The notes under the pieces were generated by a model. The model saw only the letters and a program-made list of their open reading frames with translations, did not search any database and was not told where the DNA came from. DNA of 64,000 nucleotides, taken from Stieleria tagensis. Its GTDB lineage: Bacteria; Planctomycetota; Planctomycetia; Pirellulales; Pirellulaceae. Below are positions 1 to 8,918 of this stretch, in pieces; the stretch's first letter is position 1; each line of letters opens with the position of its first letter. A program made the position numbers and the translations under genes. Location: positions 62,001-126,000 of the forward strand of contig NZ_JAMYFE010000018.1 in assembly GCF_024129865.1 (NCBI RefSeq). The letters are read 5' to 3'.

Positions 1-1
1 G

Positions 2-1957
2 ATGTCGATTACGTTCGAATCCGGCGATGCCGCGGCATCGCTGGCGGTATTGGACGCAATCGTCGACGCCTACATGAACGAAGCGGTGCTCGATGAGGTC
101 AACGAGCGACGTCTGCGTCTGGATAATCTGGAACGGGTGTTCTCAGAAACGGAAAGCAAGGTTCGCGACAAACGCGCCGACATTCGAAAATTGGCGGACA
201 CATTGGGAACCAGCGATAGCGAATCACTAAGCATCGCCCAACAGATGTCGATCCAACGCTACGGCCAAATCCAATCGGAGTTAGGCAAAGTCGAATTTGA
301 TTTGATGCGTGGCCAAGGCGAGTTGGAAGCCTTCGGAAAAGTGCTGGAGAAACTTGAAGTCACACGAACGGAATTGGTCGCGGCACTCGAAAAATCAAAG
401 GCCGAGCAGCCCGCAACCAGCGAGTCCGGCGACGGCGAGAAAACCGTGGTGGCAACATCATCCCAGCCTTTGGCAGCCAATGCATCTGCCAACGATCAAG
501 AGCTGTCGGCAGATAGTGAAGAATTGCCAGACGGCTATGAGTTGACCGATGTCGAAATCACCGCCGTCGTCTCCGCAGACGCAATCTATCAACGACTCTA
601 CGGCGAGGGCCGCAGGTTGTACGACGAAATTGAGCTTTACAAATCCGAATTCGGGGAAGGCATGATTCGTCATCGCCGTGCCCAACTGCAACGACTGAAG
701 AGCGAAATCCAGCGCCGCAAGGAAGAGATTGTTCGTATTGCACAAGCGGAAAAAATTAAGCAGCTACAGTCGGGCGAGATGGACGTTTACGCCGATTTGA
801 CGGTCGAGCAACGACAGATCGCCATCAAGATTGCCGAAATCGAACAGCAAATCAAAGCCCAGAAACAATTGATGGCGAATCGTGAGATCGGCGTTGGTGT
901 GCTACAGCAACAGACCAAACGCATCGAAAACGACTTGAAAGAATTGGGTGCCGAAGCCAAGAAATTGGGCCGCTCATCCGTCGATGTCGAAATGATGCGT
1001 GCCGAGATCGCATCGCTAGATGATGTGTTGGCACGATTGTCCAGTGAAATCGAGCGGACTCGGATTGAGCTGAAAACCGGGTCGCGAGTGTCTGTGATCT
1101 CCGAGTCGTCCAAAATCAGTGACGGCGGTTCCAAGAAACGTTTCTTGGCGACCGGGATGGCTGCGTTTGCCGGACTGTGCATTCCCCTGTTGGCGTTTGT
1201 CGGTTACGACGCCCGCAGCAAATTGGTCAACGGTTCGGATTCGATTTCACGTGAGCTGTCGGTGCCACTGTTGGGCAGTGTCCCCAATGAACGTAATTTG
1301 GCACGCCAATTTGAATCGAATCGAATTGTCGACGGAGCCTTCGGAAATTCTGTCGGTTCGATTGTCGCAATCCTGGTCAACAAGGCCAAGTTTGATGATG
1401 CAAATATCATCATGGTCAGTAGCGCGGTGTCGGGCGAAGGCAAAAGCACGCTTTCAAATAGCTTGTGGCGTGGGTTGGCCGATGCCAAATACCGAACACT
1501 GATCGTCGACTTTGATCTCCGCCGTCCAACCTTGCACCGTGATTTGGGAATCGACGCCGGACTGGGTGTTTCCGATATCGTCGGTGATGGCGTTTCATGG
1601 AAAAAATGCATTCGCAAACACAGCGATTCCAAATTCTTCATGACGGCTGGATCATGCAAGGACCTCAACCTCGCTGCGGCCGCACAAAACACGCTGCCGC
1701 AATTGTTCGATGAGTTGCGCATCCATTTTGATTTTGTGATCGTCGATACCCCTCCGATTCTGCCCGTGGTCGATTCGCGAGTGATCGGCGAACACGTCGA
1801 TGGGTGTGTGTTGGCAGTGATGCGAGATCGTAGCCGAACGCCACAGGTTGCTGCGGCTGCAGAAACGCTCAAAGCTCACGGCACACCAATCATGGGCGTG
1901 GTGGTCAACAAATGCAGCGGTAAATCATCCGACGCAACTTACTACGATTACAGTTGA
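2..1957 (+). CDS. Wzz/GumC-type co-polymerase with C-terminal BY-kinase domain (5' end missing)
   Basis: Exopolysaccharide chain-length and export protein ending in a bacterial tyrosine kinase. The visible part starts inside a long coiled coil (about residues 30-370), passes a membrane segment near 382-400 and ends in a P-loop kinase: Walker A SGEGKST (about 477-483), Walker A' LIVDFDLRRP (about 500-509), Walker B VIVDTPP (about 579-585). The tail carries a tyrosine cluster (YYDYS), the usual autophosphorylation site. The first membrane segment and most of the Wzz domain are absent, so the ATG at base 2 is probably internal and the gene begins left of the window. The EpsI-like gene follows 10 bases later, suggesting one operon for an exosortase-linked polysaccharide. 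Function is inferred from family; the kinase motifs are seen directly. Confidence 0.88.
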   Translation: MSITFESGDAAASLAVLDAIVDAYMNEAVLDEVNERRLRLDNLERVFSETESKVRDKRADIRKLADTLGTSDSESLSIAQQMSIQRYGQIQSELGKVEFDLMRGQGELEAFGKVLEKLEVTRTELVAALEKSKAEQPATSESGDGEKTVVATSSQPLAANASANDQELSADSEELPDGYELTDVEITAVVSADAIYQRLYGEGRRLYDEIELYKSEFGEGMIRHRRAQLQRLKSEIQRRKEEIVRIAQAEKIKQLQSGEMDVYADLTVEQRQIAIKIAEIEQQIKAQKQLMANREIGVGVLQQQTKRIENDLKELGAEAKKLGRSSVDVEMMRAEIASLDDVLARLSSEIERTRIELKTGSRVSVISESSKISDGGSKKRFLATGMAAFAGLCIPLLAFVGYDARSKLVNGSDSISRELSVPLLGSVPNERNLARQFESNRIVDGAFGNSVGSIVAILVNKAKFDDANIIMVSSAVSGEGKSTLSNSLWRGLADAKYRTLIVDFDLRRPTLHRDLGIDAGLGVSDIVGDGVSWKKCIRKHSDSKFFMTAGSCKDLNLAAAAQNTLPQLFDELRIHFDFVIVDTPPILPVVDSRVIGEHVDGCVLAVMRDRSRTPQVAAAAETLKAHGTPIMGVVVNKCSGKSSDATYYDYS

Positions 1958-1967
1958 TCGGTCTCCG

Positions 1968-2639
1968 ATGAATCTTTCACCCCTCAGTCGATCTTGGATC
2001 GGATTGATCAGTTTGACCTTGGTCGGTTGTTTTACGCTGGGTTTGTCTTGGTACGGCATCGGCGCAGCACCGGTCATCGCGGCGCCTCAAGTCAGTTTCG
2101 CCGAACTGCCCGCCGAAATCGGCGGTTGGCACGGAACCGAACTAGCGCTCACGGACCAAGAGTATGAGGTACTCGACGCGCTGGACGTGGCGAGTGTGCA
2201 GTTCACTGACGATGCGGGACGAATTGCGTATGTGCACACTGCGGTCTGGGACAATCCAGATTACGTCGCCGAAGTCTGCCCGCACCATCCGACGGTTTGC
2301 TATCGCAACACAGGATGGACGGCAGTCGATGAAAAACTGATCGAGTTGGATGTCCCCGAGGTTGGATTGGTGCCCGTCCAATTGCTGCTACTTTCACGCG
2401 AAAAAGTGCGTGTGGTTGTCGCCTTCACCTACGAAATTGGGGAATTCCACTTCACCACCGATCGAGGCGCCCGGGCCGTCCAGATGCAATTGCTTTCACG
2501 GCACACCTGGCCTCCGGTGACAAAATTCTTGGTGCAAACGGCCGCTCCGTCGATCGACGAAGGGTTTGAAACGGTTCGCCCCCTACTGGCCGGATTGATC
2601 GGTTGGAATGCGACAGCGTCGAGACCAGCATCCATCTAG
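1968..2639 (+). CDS. EpsI family protein (DUF3485, exosortase-associated)
   Basis: A 223-aa protein with an N-terminal membrane segment (about residues 10-27) and an extracytoplasmic domain. It carries the EpsI-type motif CPHHPTVC (C104 to C111) and an aromatic-rich stretch after AEIGGWHG. EpsI proteins occur beside or fused to exosortase, the protease thought to process PEP-CTERM proteins; their biochemical role is not established. The ATG at 1968 is chosen because it opens directly onto the membrane segment, 10 bases after the kinase stop; an upstream in-frame start would overlap the kinase gene. No exosortase gene lies in the window, so it may be to the left. A PEP-CTERM substrate does occur at 60949-61602. 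Confidence 0.82.
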   Translation: MNLSPLSRSWIGLISLTLVGCFTLGLSWYGIGAAPVIAAPQVSFAELPAEIGGWHGTELALTDQEYEVLDALDVASVQFTDDAGRIAYVHTAVWDNPDYVAEVCPHHPTVCYRNTGWTAVDEKLIELDVPEVGLVPVQLLLLSREKVRVVVAFTYEIGEFHFTTDRGARAVQMQLLSRHTWPPVTKFLVQTAAPSIDEGFETVRPLLAGLIGWNATASRPASI

Positions 2640-2968
2640 GCAGCGCCAAAGAGCGACTTTGTCGCTTTCGATGCGAGAAACTCTGGCATTGCTCACAACC
2701 CGACGCGTGAGTTTTGAAGCCAGCGCCTTTTGGTAACCCAAAAACATTGCCTGACGCGAAGGCGAAATTTCAAATCCCTGCCGCCAGCTGCATGGCCGGA
2801 ATGAACGCAGACAGGGCGGGCCCTGCCAGGCCAGTCAGATAAGTCGCCTGGGCGTGTCAGGGGGCGCCGTGTTTCGTCGCTAAATCTGCTAATCTACAAA
2901 CGTCCACGACTTTGCGGCTCGCTCTGCCGCAGATTCGAACTCCCTGCTCTTCCCCCCCATAGAGTCTG
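2640..2968. other. Intergenic region with dispersed-repeat fragments
   Basis: No gene seen. Bases 2696-2719 match, with one difference, the inverted sequence near 52861-52884. The stretch from about 2731 to 2765 (GGTAACCC to CCTGACGCG) matches inverted sequence near 52757-52787. This is therefore a rearranged member of the palindromic repeat family described at 52747-52862. A small hairpin, AGCGAC/GTCGCT, lies near 2652-2666. The leader of the TPR gene occupies the last ~50 bases. Confidence 0.6.
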
Positions 2969-5900
2969 ATGCGGCGACTGAATCGACGCGTATTGATCAT
3001 CGGCCTGGTCTTGATAGTTGCCCTTTGTCTTGGCATCGCGGCTATCCACCATTATCAAGTCAGCCGACAAACTGATTTCTTGGTTCGGCAAGCCCATTTG
3101 GCGCGCGACGAAGGTTCGCCTGCCGGGTCGATACGATTCTTGAAACAAGCGTTACAGATCGAACCGGATCGATTGGATATCTTGAATGAGTTGGCCGTGA
3201 CCCAAGAATCATTGGGCCAGATCGAGCCGGCTTTTCTGACTTCACTGCGGATCGACCGTCTGGACAGTGCAGACCGAGAAAACCAAATGCGATTGGCACG
3301 GTTGGCGATCCCCATTCGTCGCTACGAGGATGCGATCCAGCGGATTTCAAAACTGCAGAAAGAATCAAGCGATCAATCCGCAGTTCTGTATTCCTTGCAA
3401 GGTGATGCATACACCGGCATTTTGGATTACGACGCTGCAGAACAGTCTTATTCCAAGGCGATCGAAACCGGTGACGCTGACATCGCAACCTTTGCCAAGT
3501 TGGCTGGATTGTTGGCCGATCGATTGAACAAGCCAAACGAAGCCGTTGCAGTGGTCGATGACTTGATTCGCCAGAATCCTGACAACGCGCGCGCCTACAT
3601 CGCTCGAGGGTCGTACTACATTGGGCAAACCAAAGGCCGCTTGCTTTCCGCCACCGACGACCAAAAAAACAACCTTGGGGAATATCTGCAACGTGCGCAA
3701 AGTGATGCCGAGCGTGCGATCGAGCTTTCCGAGCAGAGCGCCGAGGCATTGCGGTTTGCATCTCTGGTCGCGGGACGGCGTGAGGATTATCAGGGTGCAA
3801 TCACGATTGCAGAGTCTGGTATCCAGCGCTATCCGCTGGAAGCCGACTTTTATCGCTACGCGTCAGCCGCAGCCGACTCGCTGGCAAAAAACAGTGAGGA
3901 TCCAACGAAACAACAGTCGTATCAAAAGCAGGCACTCGATTACCTGGATTCCGGGCTCGCGCGGATGCCGAAATCGGGGCCTCTGTATTGGCAAAAGATC
4001 AACAGCTTGCTCGATCGGCAAGATGCCGAGGGCGCAAAAGAGCAACTCACCAAATTGAAACAGATTGGGTTTTCGCAACCGTTGTTGAAATTTGCCGAAG
4101 CCAGGCAGTTGGCGCTCAGCGGTGAACGGCTAAAGGCAGTGCAGCGACTGGAGGAAGTTCGATCGGAGGTCATCGAACAAGCTGAACTGGTGCGTCTGGT
4201 CGATTTGGAACTGGCGTCGACCTACGGTGCTTTGGGTGAACATGAAGCTCAAATTGCCGCATTGCAACGGATTATCTCAAATGATCCGACTTGGTTGCCG
4301 GGGCGCGAGCGATTGGCGTCGGCACTGTTGCAGGTTGGCCGGATTGACGAAGCGGTCCAGCAATACCGGTCGATTGCTGCGCGACCCGGTGTGCCGATCG
4401 CAGCGCCGCTCAATTTTGCTCGGCTGTTGTTGCTACAAAACCTTGGCCGCGATGAACCGCGACGCGACTGGCGGCAAGTCGAACAAATTTTGCAGACCTT
4501 GACCGAGCGACAAGGCGAAAACAGTGATGTGATGGCGGAGGTTGCCATCCTGCGAGCCGAAATGTTGTTGGCTCAGGGAAAAGCTGACGCGGCGGATGCG
4601 GCACTTGCTGAGGCCAACGGTACAGACGCGGTTTGGTCGGCGCGGGTGCTGTTGGCTATCAGTCGTCGGCAGTGGGACAGCGCAAAACAGCTTGTTGAAC
4701 AGGCTGTAGCAGAAATCGGACGCACCCCACGGGTACGTTATGCCGAGGCCGCCTTGGTATTAACCCAGGGTGCGATTGACAACGACGTTCAAGATCAATT
4801 GACTGCGCTCTGCACATTCCCGCCTGATTGGACCACTCAACAGCGGTTGGAACTCTGCCATGTGATGGTGCCCTTGTTGATTTCGAGCCAGCATTACGAA
4901 CTGGCCGGTCAATTGGTGGATTTCCAAATCAGCCAGCAACCATCAGACTTGAGTGCTCAGTATCAGCGGATGGAGATCGCCTATCGATCGAAGGACGTGG
5001 ACACGCTGCGCGAGACGCTGGATCAGATTCTTGCTCGCGCCGGCAAAACGGCCCGTTGGAATTATGGGCAGGCGTTGTTGATCGAGTTGCAAGCCGGCGA
5101 TGAATTGTTGACTGATCAACAAAACGATGCTGCCCAAACTTTTTTGGCCGAAGCCGCGGTGCTGCGTCCAGCGATGGCTGCGATACCAGCACTTTCAGGA
5201 CACCTCAACGACCGTCAGAATGATGTCGAACGAGCCATCGTCAAATACAAAGAAGCCGTCGATTTGGGGATGCGCACACCGACACTGGTGCGCCGCTTGG
5301 TGTCATTATTGACCAGCAATCAGCGGTTTAGCGAAGCGGATCAAGTGATCCGACAATCACGCAGCGGGAATCAACCGTTTAGTTCGGATATGGCGCGGAT
5401 CGCATCCGAAGTCAGCGCGCAGATGTCCGAAATGCAACGCGCCGAACGCCTCGCGGCGCAGGCGGCCAACGATTCAGGAAAAACCGGCGACTGGGTCTGG
5501 TTGGCCCGTTTGAGTGAACTCAACGGAAACATGCAACAGGCCGAAGATGCCTACCAGAGAGCGCTTCAAGACGATCAAATCGATGACTCCGTTCGCCTCG
5601 CTTGGATCGGTTTTCTAAACCGAAATGCACGGCTCGGGGAAGCCAAGCAAGCGCTCGATGGATTTGAGAAAACCCTGGATCCGACGACCGATCAGGCCGG
5701 TCTGATTGCCGTTGCGCAAGGCTATTTAGAGTTAGAAGAAACCAACGACGCAGCACGAGTGCTGAAGAAGATTGACCAACAACGATTGGTCTCCGTCAAG
5801 CAATTCGAACAGCTGTTTGCGCTGATCAAAACGTTGCGTCCTGCGGCTGAGTCAACTGAATTTTTGCGGTCTTTGTCGACTGACAGTGACGACCAAAAGA

Positions 5901-7297
5901 AGGAGGTCGCGGTTTGGGCGAAACGTCAATTGGCGCTTCAACTGGCTGAAACAGGTCAACAAGAGAATTTTTCGATCGCGACTGGATTGATCCAACAGAA
6001 TCTGAAGCTAGATCCCGAGTCGTTGGAGGATAAGCGGGCGCTGGCAATCGTCAACGCCTATTTCCTGGGCGAATCAAATCCAGAGCGGCCATTGGCAATG
6101 TTTCAAGCTCTGCAGAAATCGGGCTGGACGCCGACGCTGAGTGATCAGTTTCTGATCGGACGTTTGTTGATTGCCAACGGACAATGGACCCTGGGAACTC
6201 GTTCGATGTTACCGTTGCTGGGCAATGAATCGGCCCGTCAACCGGCGCACCTGAAAATGTACGCCAATCTACTTCTACAGATGGAGCGGTCAGATTACAG
6301 CGGCGAAGCCGAGTTGTGGGTCAACCGACTGATCGAACAAGGAGTTAAAGACGAGCAGACTGCGGAATTACTGGCCGAGGTTCGGTTTCGCCGCAAACAA
6401 TTTGACCGGCTGCTCACTGATCTTTCTGTGTCGCCCAATCAAGATCGGCAGGAACTTTCTGAAGAGGCCAAATGGTTCGCCGACGCGGCAAGTTTCTCAA
6501 GTCGTTTTCGAATTCTGTCGACGTTGACGACCCGATTGGTAGAGGCCGGGGAAAACGAAACGGCCAAACGTTTCGATGCCGCGGCGCAAGCGATGGCCAA
6601 GGATTTGAATCAGAGCAGTGAATTCCCAGGAATGTTCTACGCTCACGAATTGATCAAACGCGGGCAGTGCAGCGCGGCGACGGCGGCGTTTGAAAAATCA
6701 GCGTCAAACGCTACCGACGATGAACTGGTACAGTTTGCCGAGTCGGTTTTTGCGGCCGCAGACTGTATCGCCTCGGACCTGGAGCGGATCGAAGCGGTTT
6801 ACCGCGAATTGGTGTCCGAACGCAAACAACAGGCGACGCTGATTGTGATCGTGGCTCGTTTGCTGGAGACGCGTGGTGACTATGAACAAGCGATCGAAAT
6901 TTACCAACGCATCGTCAAAAATGATGGCAACGATTTGGCCGCCGCCAACAACTTGGCATCATTGCTCGCACTGACTGGCAAAGACCCCGCACGCGGCATA
7001 GAAATCTGCAACAAGTTGATTGACGCACATGGCCCCCAAATGTTTTTGCTGGACACACGGGGTGTCTGCAAATTGAAACTTGGTGATCCAACGGCGGCGT
7101 TTGCAGACTTTGATCAAGCCTACAAGATGCAGCCTCATCCGATCACCTTATTCCACCTTGCTTGGGCTGCGAAGGAACAAGGGAATCAGGCTGTTGCTGA
7201 TGAAATGTTCCAATCGGCGATCAACAAGGGTCTCAAAAAATCTGATCTACACGTCCTGGAACGATCACAATTCGACTCGCTTACAAAGCGTCAATGA
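2969..7297 (+). CDS. Giant TPR-repeat membrane protein of the exopolysaccharide/exosortase cluster
   Basis: A 1442-aa protein with one N-terminal membrane anchor (about residues 8-27) followed almost entirely by helical tetratricopeptide-like repeats. TPR signatures are clearest at the start (around 45-200) and at the end, for example in the segments DYEQAIEIYQRI and LASLLALTGKD. Such proteins act as scaffolds. In exosortase-bearing bacteria a large TPR protein is often encoded with the polysaccharide export genes, and the EpsI-like and BY-kinase genes just upstream fit that. There is no catalytic motif. It starts at an ATG after a pyrimidine-rich stretch with no good ribosome site. Its stop is followed 4 bases later by the transporter ATG, so the two may be cotranscribed. 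Confidence 0.8.
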   Translation: MRRLNRRVLIIGLVLIVALCLGIAAIHHYQVSRQTDFLVRQAHLARDEGSPAGSIRFLKQALQIEPDRLDILNELAVTQESLGQIEPAFLTSLRIDRLDSADRENQMRLARLAIPIRRYEDAIQRISKLQKESSDQSAVLYSLQGDAYTGILDYDAAEQSYSKAIETGDADIATFAKLAGLLADRLNKPNEAVAVVDDLIRQNPDNARAYIARGSYYIGQTKGRLLSATDDQKNNLGEYLQRAQSDAERAIELSEQSAEALRFASLVAGRREDYQGAITIAESGIQRYPLEADFYRYASAAADSLAKNSEDPTKQQSYQKQALDYLDSGLARMPKSGPLYWQKINSLLDRQDAEGAKEQLTKLKQIGFSQPLLKFAEARQLALSGERLKAVQRLEEVRSEVIEQAELVRLVDLELASTYGALGEHEAQIAALQRIISNDPTWLPGRERLASALLQVGRIDEAVQQYRSIAARPGVPIAAPLNFARLLLLQNLGRDEPRRDWRQVEQILQTLTERQGENSDVMAEVAILRAEMLLAQGKADAADAALAEANGTDAVWSARVLLAISRRQWDSAKQLVEQAVAEIGRTPRVRYAEAALVLTQGAIDNDVQDQLTALCTFPPDWTTQQRLELCHVMVPLLISSQHYELAGQLVDFQISQQPSDLSAQYQRMEIAYRSKDVDTLRETLDQILARAGKTARWNYGQALLIELQAGDELLTDQQNDAAQTFLAEAAVLRPAMAAIPALSGHLNDRQNDVERAIVKYKEAVDLGMRTPTLVRRLVSLLTSNQRFSEADQVIRQSRSGNQPFSSDMARIASEVSAQMSEMQRAERLAAQAANDSGKTGDWVWLARLSELNGNMQQAEDAYQRALQDDQIDDSVRLAWIGFLNRNARLGEAKQALDGFEKTLDPTTDQAGLIAVAQGYLELEETNDAARVLKKIDQQRLVSVKQFEQLFALIKTLRPAAESTEFLRSLSTDSDDQKKEVAVWAKRQLALQLAETGQQENFSIATGLIQQNLKLDPESLEDKRALAIVNAYFLGESNPERPLAMFQALQKSGWTPTLSDQFLIGRLLIANGQWTLGTRSMLPLLGNESARQPAHLKMYANLLLQMERSDYSGEAELWVNRLIEQGVKDEQTAELLAEVRFRRKQFDRLLTDLSVSPNQDRQELSEEAKWFADAASFSSRFRILSTLTTRLVEAGENETAKRFDAAAQAMAKDLNQSSEFPGMFYAHELIKRGQCSAATAAFEKSASNATDDELVQFAESVFAAADCIASDLERIEAVYRELVSERKQQATLIVIVARLLETRGDYEQAIEIYQRIVKNDGNDLAAANNLASLLALTGKDPARGIEICNKLIDAHGPQMFLLDTRGVCKLKLGDPTAAFADFDQAYKMQPHPITLFHLAWAAKEQGNQAVADEMFQSAINKGLKKSDLHVLERSQFDSLTKRQ

Positions 7298-7301
7298 ACC
7301 C

Positions 7302-8654
7302 ATGAAACGGATTTTGAATGCCATTGGACCAGCCATCATTGTGGCGGCGGTTGTGCTGGGGCCCGGTTCGATTCTGACCAGCTCCAAAGTGGGTGCCTCG
7401 CTCGGATTGCTTGGGTTGCCGGTGGTGGCCGTGGCGTCGGTGTTGATGATTGCGATGGTCGCGCTTTCGGCGCGTTTGGGGGCAGTCTATGAAAACAGTC
7501 CCTGCGACGAACTGGCCAGTCGACTCGGGCGCCCCGTCGCGGTCGCGATCGGTTTGACCCTATTCACCATCGTTGCGTTCTTTCAATCGTCGAATAACAT
7601 CGCCTTGCTGGGCGGAATTGAGCCGCTGTTCGGCGATCAACCACTCTCGTTCCCGTTGCGAACCGTGTTCTTGTTGGTCGTCAACGGACTGGTCATCGCG
7701 AGCTTGTACCTGTTGAAGAACCTGTACGGCAGCGTCGAATCACTGATGAAGTTGTTGATCGGTATGATGACATTGGCGTTTCTGTTCAATTTTGTCGTGA
7801 TCTTTTCCAGCCCAACCGATTTTCAGCGAGTGGTTCCTGACACTCCGCCGGACTGGTTCGCGTTGTTGGGAATGATTGGGACCACGTTTTCAGTGGGGGG
7901 AGCGTTCTACCAAGCCTATCTGGTCAAAGAAAAAGGTTGGGGACTGGGACAAGTTCGCCAGGGAGTGATCGATTCAGTCGTCAGCATTTCTATGTTGGGA
8001 ATGGTCACCGCGATGATCTTGTTGACGTCTTGGCGCGTTTTTTATGGCAATCCAGACGCAGTCGCGCTGCTGTCCGTCGGCGATGTCGCGCGGCAGCTCG
8101 AACCATTGTTCGGGTCGTCCGCCAAAGCCATTTTCTGTATTGGGATCCTTGCCGGTGGGTTGAGTTCGTTTTTAGTCAACGCCTTGATTGGCGGAACGGT
8201 GATGTCGGATTCACTGGGCAAGGGATCGAAACTGGACGACAAGTGGCCGCTGCATCTCACAACGGCTGCATTGTTGGTTGGAATGGGTGTGGCAATCGCA
8301 TCGGTTGCCCAAGAGGGAAGCACCGTGCACCTGATCACGATCGCTCAGGCCTGCACGGTGTTGGGAATCCCGGCGCTTGCTGCGGCGTTAATCTATCTGG
8401 GCACACGCAAAGAATTGACGGGTGCAAGAAAGGTCCCGCGTTGGATCCTTGTGTTGGCCATGGTTGGGTTCCTGGTTTCCTGTCTATTGGCCGGTTTAAC
8501 CGCCGACAAGGTGTATCAAAAACTGTCCCCACCACCGACCGCAGCCAAAAAGGGGAAAGGGGTTTTTTCAGTGGTAGCGGGACCGGCCACGGTTCAGATT
8601 CCCCACAGCCACAAACCGACTGAACCCTGGCGGGATCAGCTACGAGCGACCTAA
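7302..8654 (+). CDS. Nramp-family-like divalent metal transporter with degenerate metal site
   Basis: A 450-aa protein with about 11 hydrophobic segments and the overall layout of Nramp/MntH transporters, including the conserved GPA...GPG opening. The canonical DPGN of helix 1 is GPGS here (residues 20-23), and the helix-6 region that should read MPH is SVGGAF (about 197-202). The Asp, Asn and Met that bind Mn or Fe in MntH are therefore missing, and substrate cannot be inferred. Residues about 417-450 are encoded by the first unit of a ~105-bp tandem repeat, and the stop codon lies in that unit, so the hydrophilic tail is probably a late extension. The ATG at 7302, 4 bases after the TPR stop, opens onto helix 1 and is preferred to in-frame starts inside the TPR gene. 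Confidence 0.72.
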   Translation: MKRILNAIGPAIIVAAVVLGPGSILTSSKVGASLGLLGLPVVAVASVLMIAMVALSARLGAVYENSPCDELASRLGRPVAVAIGLTLFTIVAFFQSSNNIALLGGIEPLFGDQPLSFPLRTVFLLVVNGLVIASLYLLKNLYGSVESLMKLLIGMMTLAFLFNFVVIFSSPTDFQRVVPDTPPDWFALLGMIGTTFSVGGAFYQAYLVKEKGWGLGQVRQGVIDSVVSISMLGMVTAMILLTSWRVFYGNPDAVALLSVGDVARQLEPLFGSSAKAIFCIGILAGGLSSFLVNALIGGTVMSDSLGKGSKLDDKWPLHLTTAALLVGMGVAIASVAQEGSTVHLITIAQACTVLGIPALAAALIYLGTRKELTGARKVPRWILVLAMVGFLVSCLLAGLTADKVYQKLSPPPTAAKKGKGVFSVVAGPATVQIPHSHKPTEPWRDQLRAT

Positions 8655-8853
8655 ATGGGGAAAGGGGTTTTTTAACGGTAGCTGGGCCGGCCACGGTTCA
8701 GATTTCCCACAGCCACAAACCGACTGAACCCTGGCGGGATCAGCTACGAGCGACCTAAATGGGGAAGGGTTTTTTTCAACGGTAGCTGGGCCGGCCACGG
8801 TTCAGATTTCCCACAGCCACAAACCGACTGAACCCTGGCGGGATCAGCTACGA
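8552..8853. repeat. Tandem ~105-bp repeat, three units, each with a long imperfect hairpin
   Basis: Three near-identical units begin at 8552, 8657 and 8761 (periods 105 and 104). Each starts with a GGGGAAGGG-like stretch and a T-run. Then come two arms, GTAGCTG...GGTTCAG and CTGAACC...CAGCTAC, which are imperfect reverse complements (about 20 of 24 positions) around a ~22-base loop. The first unit lies inside the transporter gene and is translated; units two and three are downstream. A single arm of the same family occurs at 14710-14733. Mutual similarity of the copies suggests recent duplication. The T-run plus hairpin could affect transcript ends. There are no unique spacers, so it is not a CRISPR array. 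Confidence 0.93.
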
Positions 8854-8918
8854 TTGAAAGCTTCTCTGTTTAGATCGCCAGCTGGCCCACACCGGCTGAA
8901 CAGGAGGTGCGATTGGGT

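Noticed and set aside
8552-8853. CRISPR array
   Set aside because: The units are contiguous, about 105 bp long and lack unique spacers; no cas gene is present.
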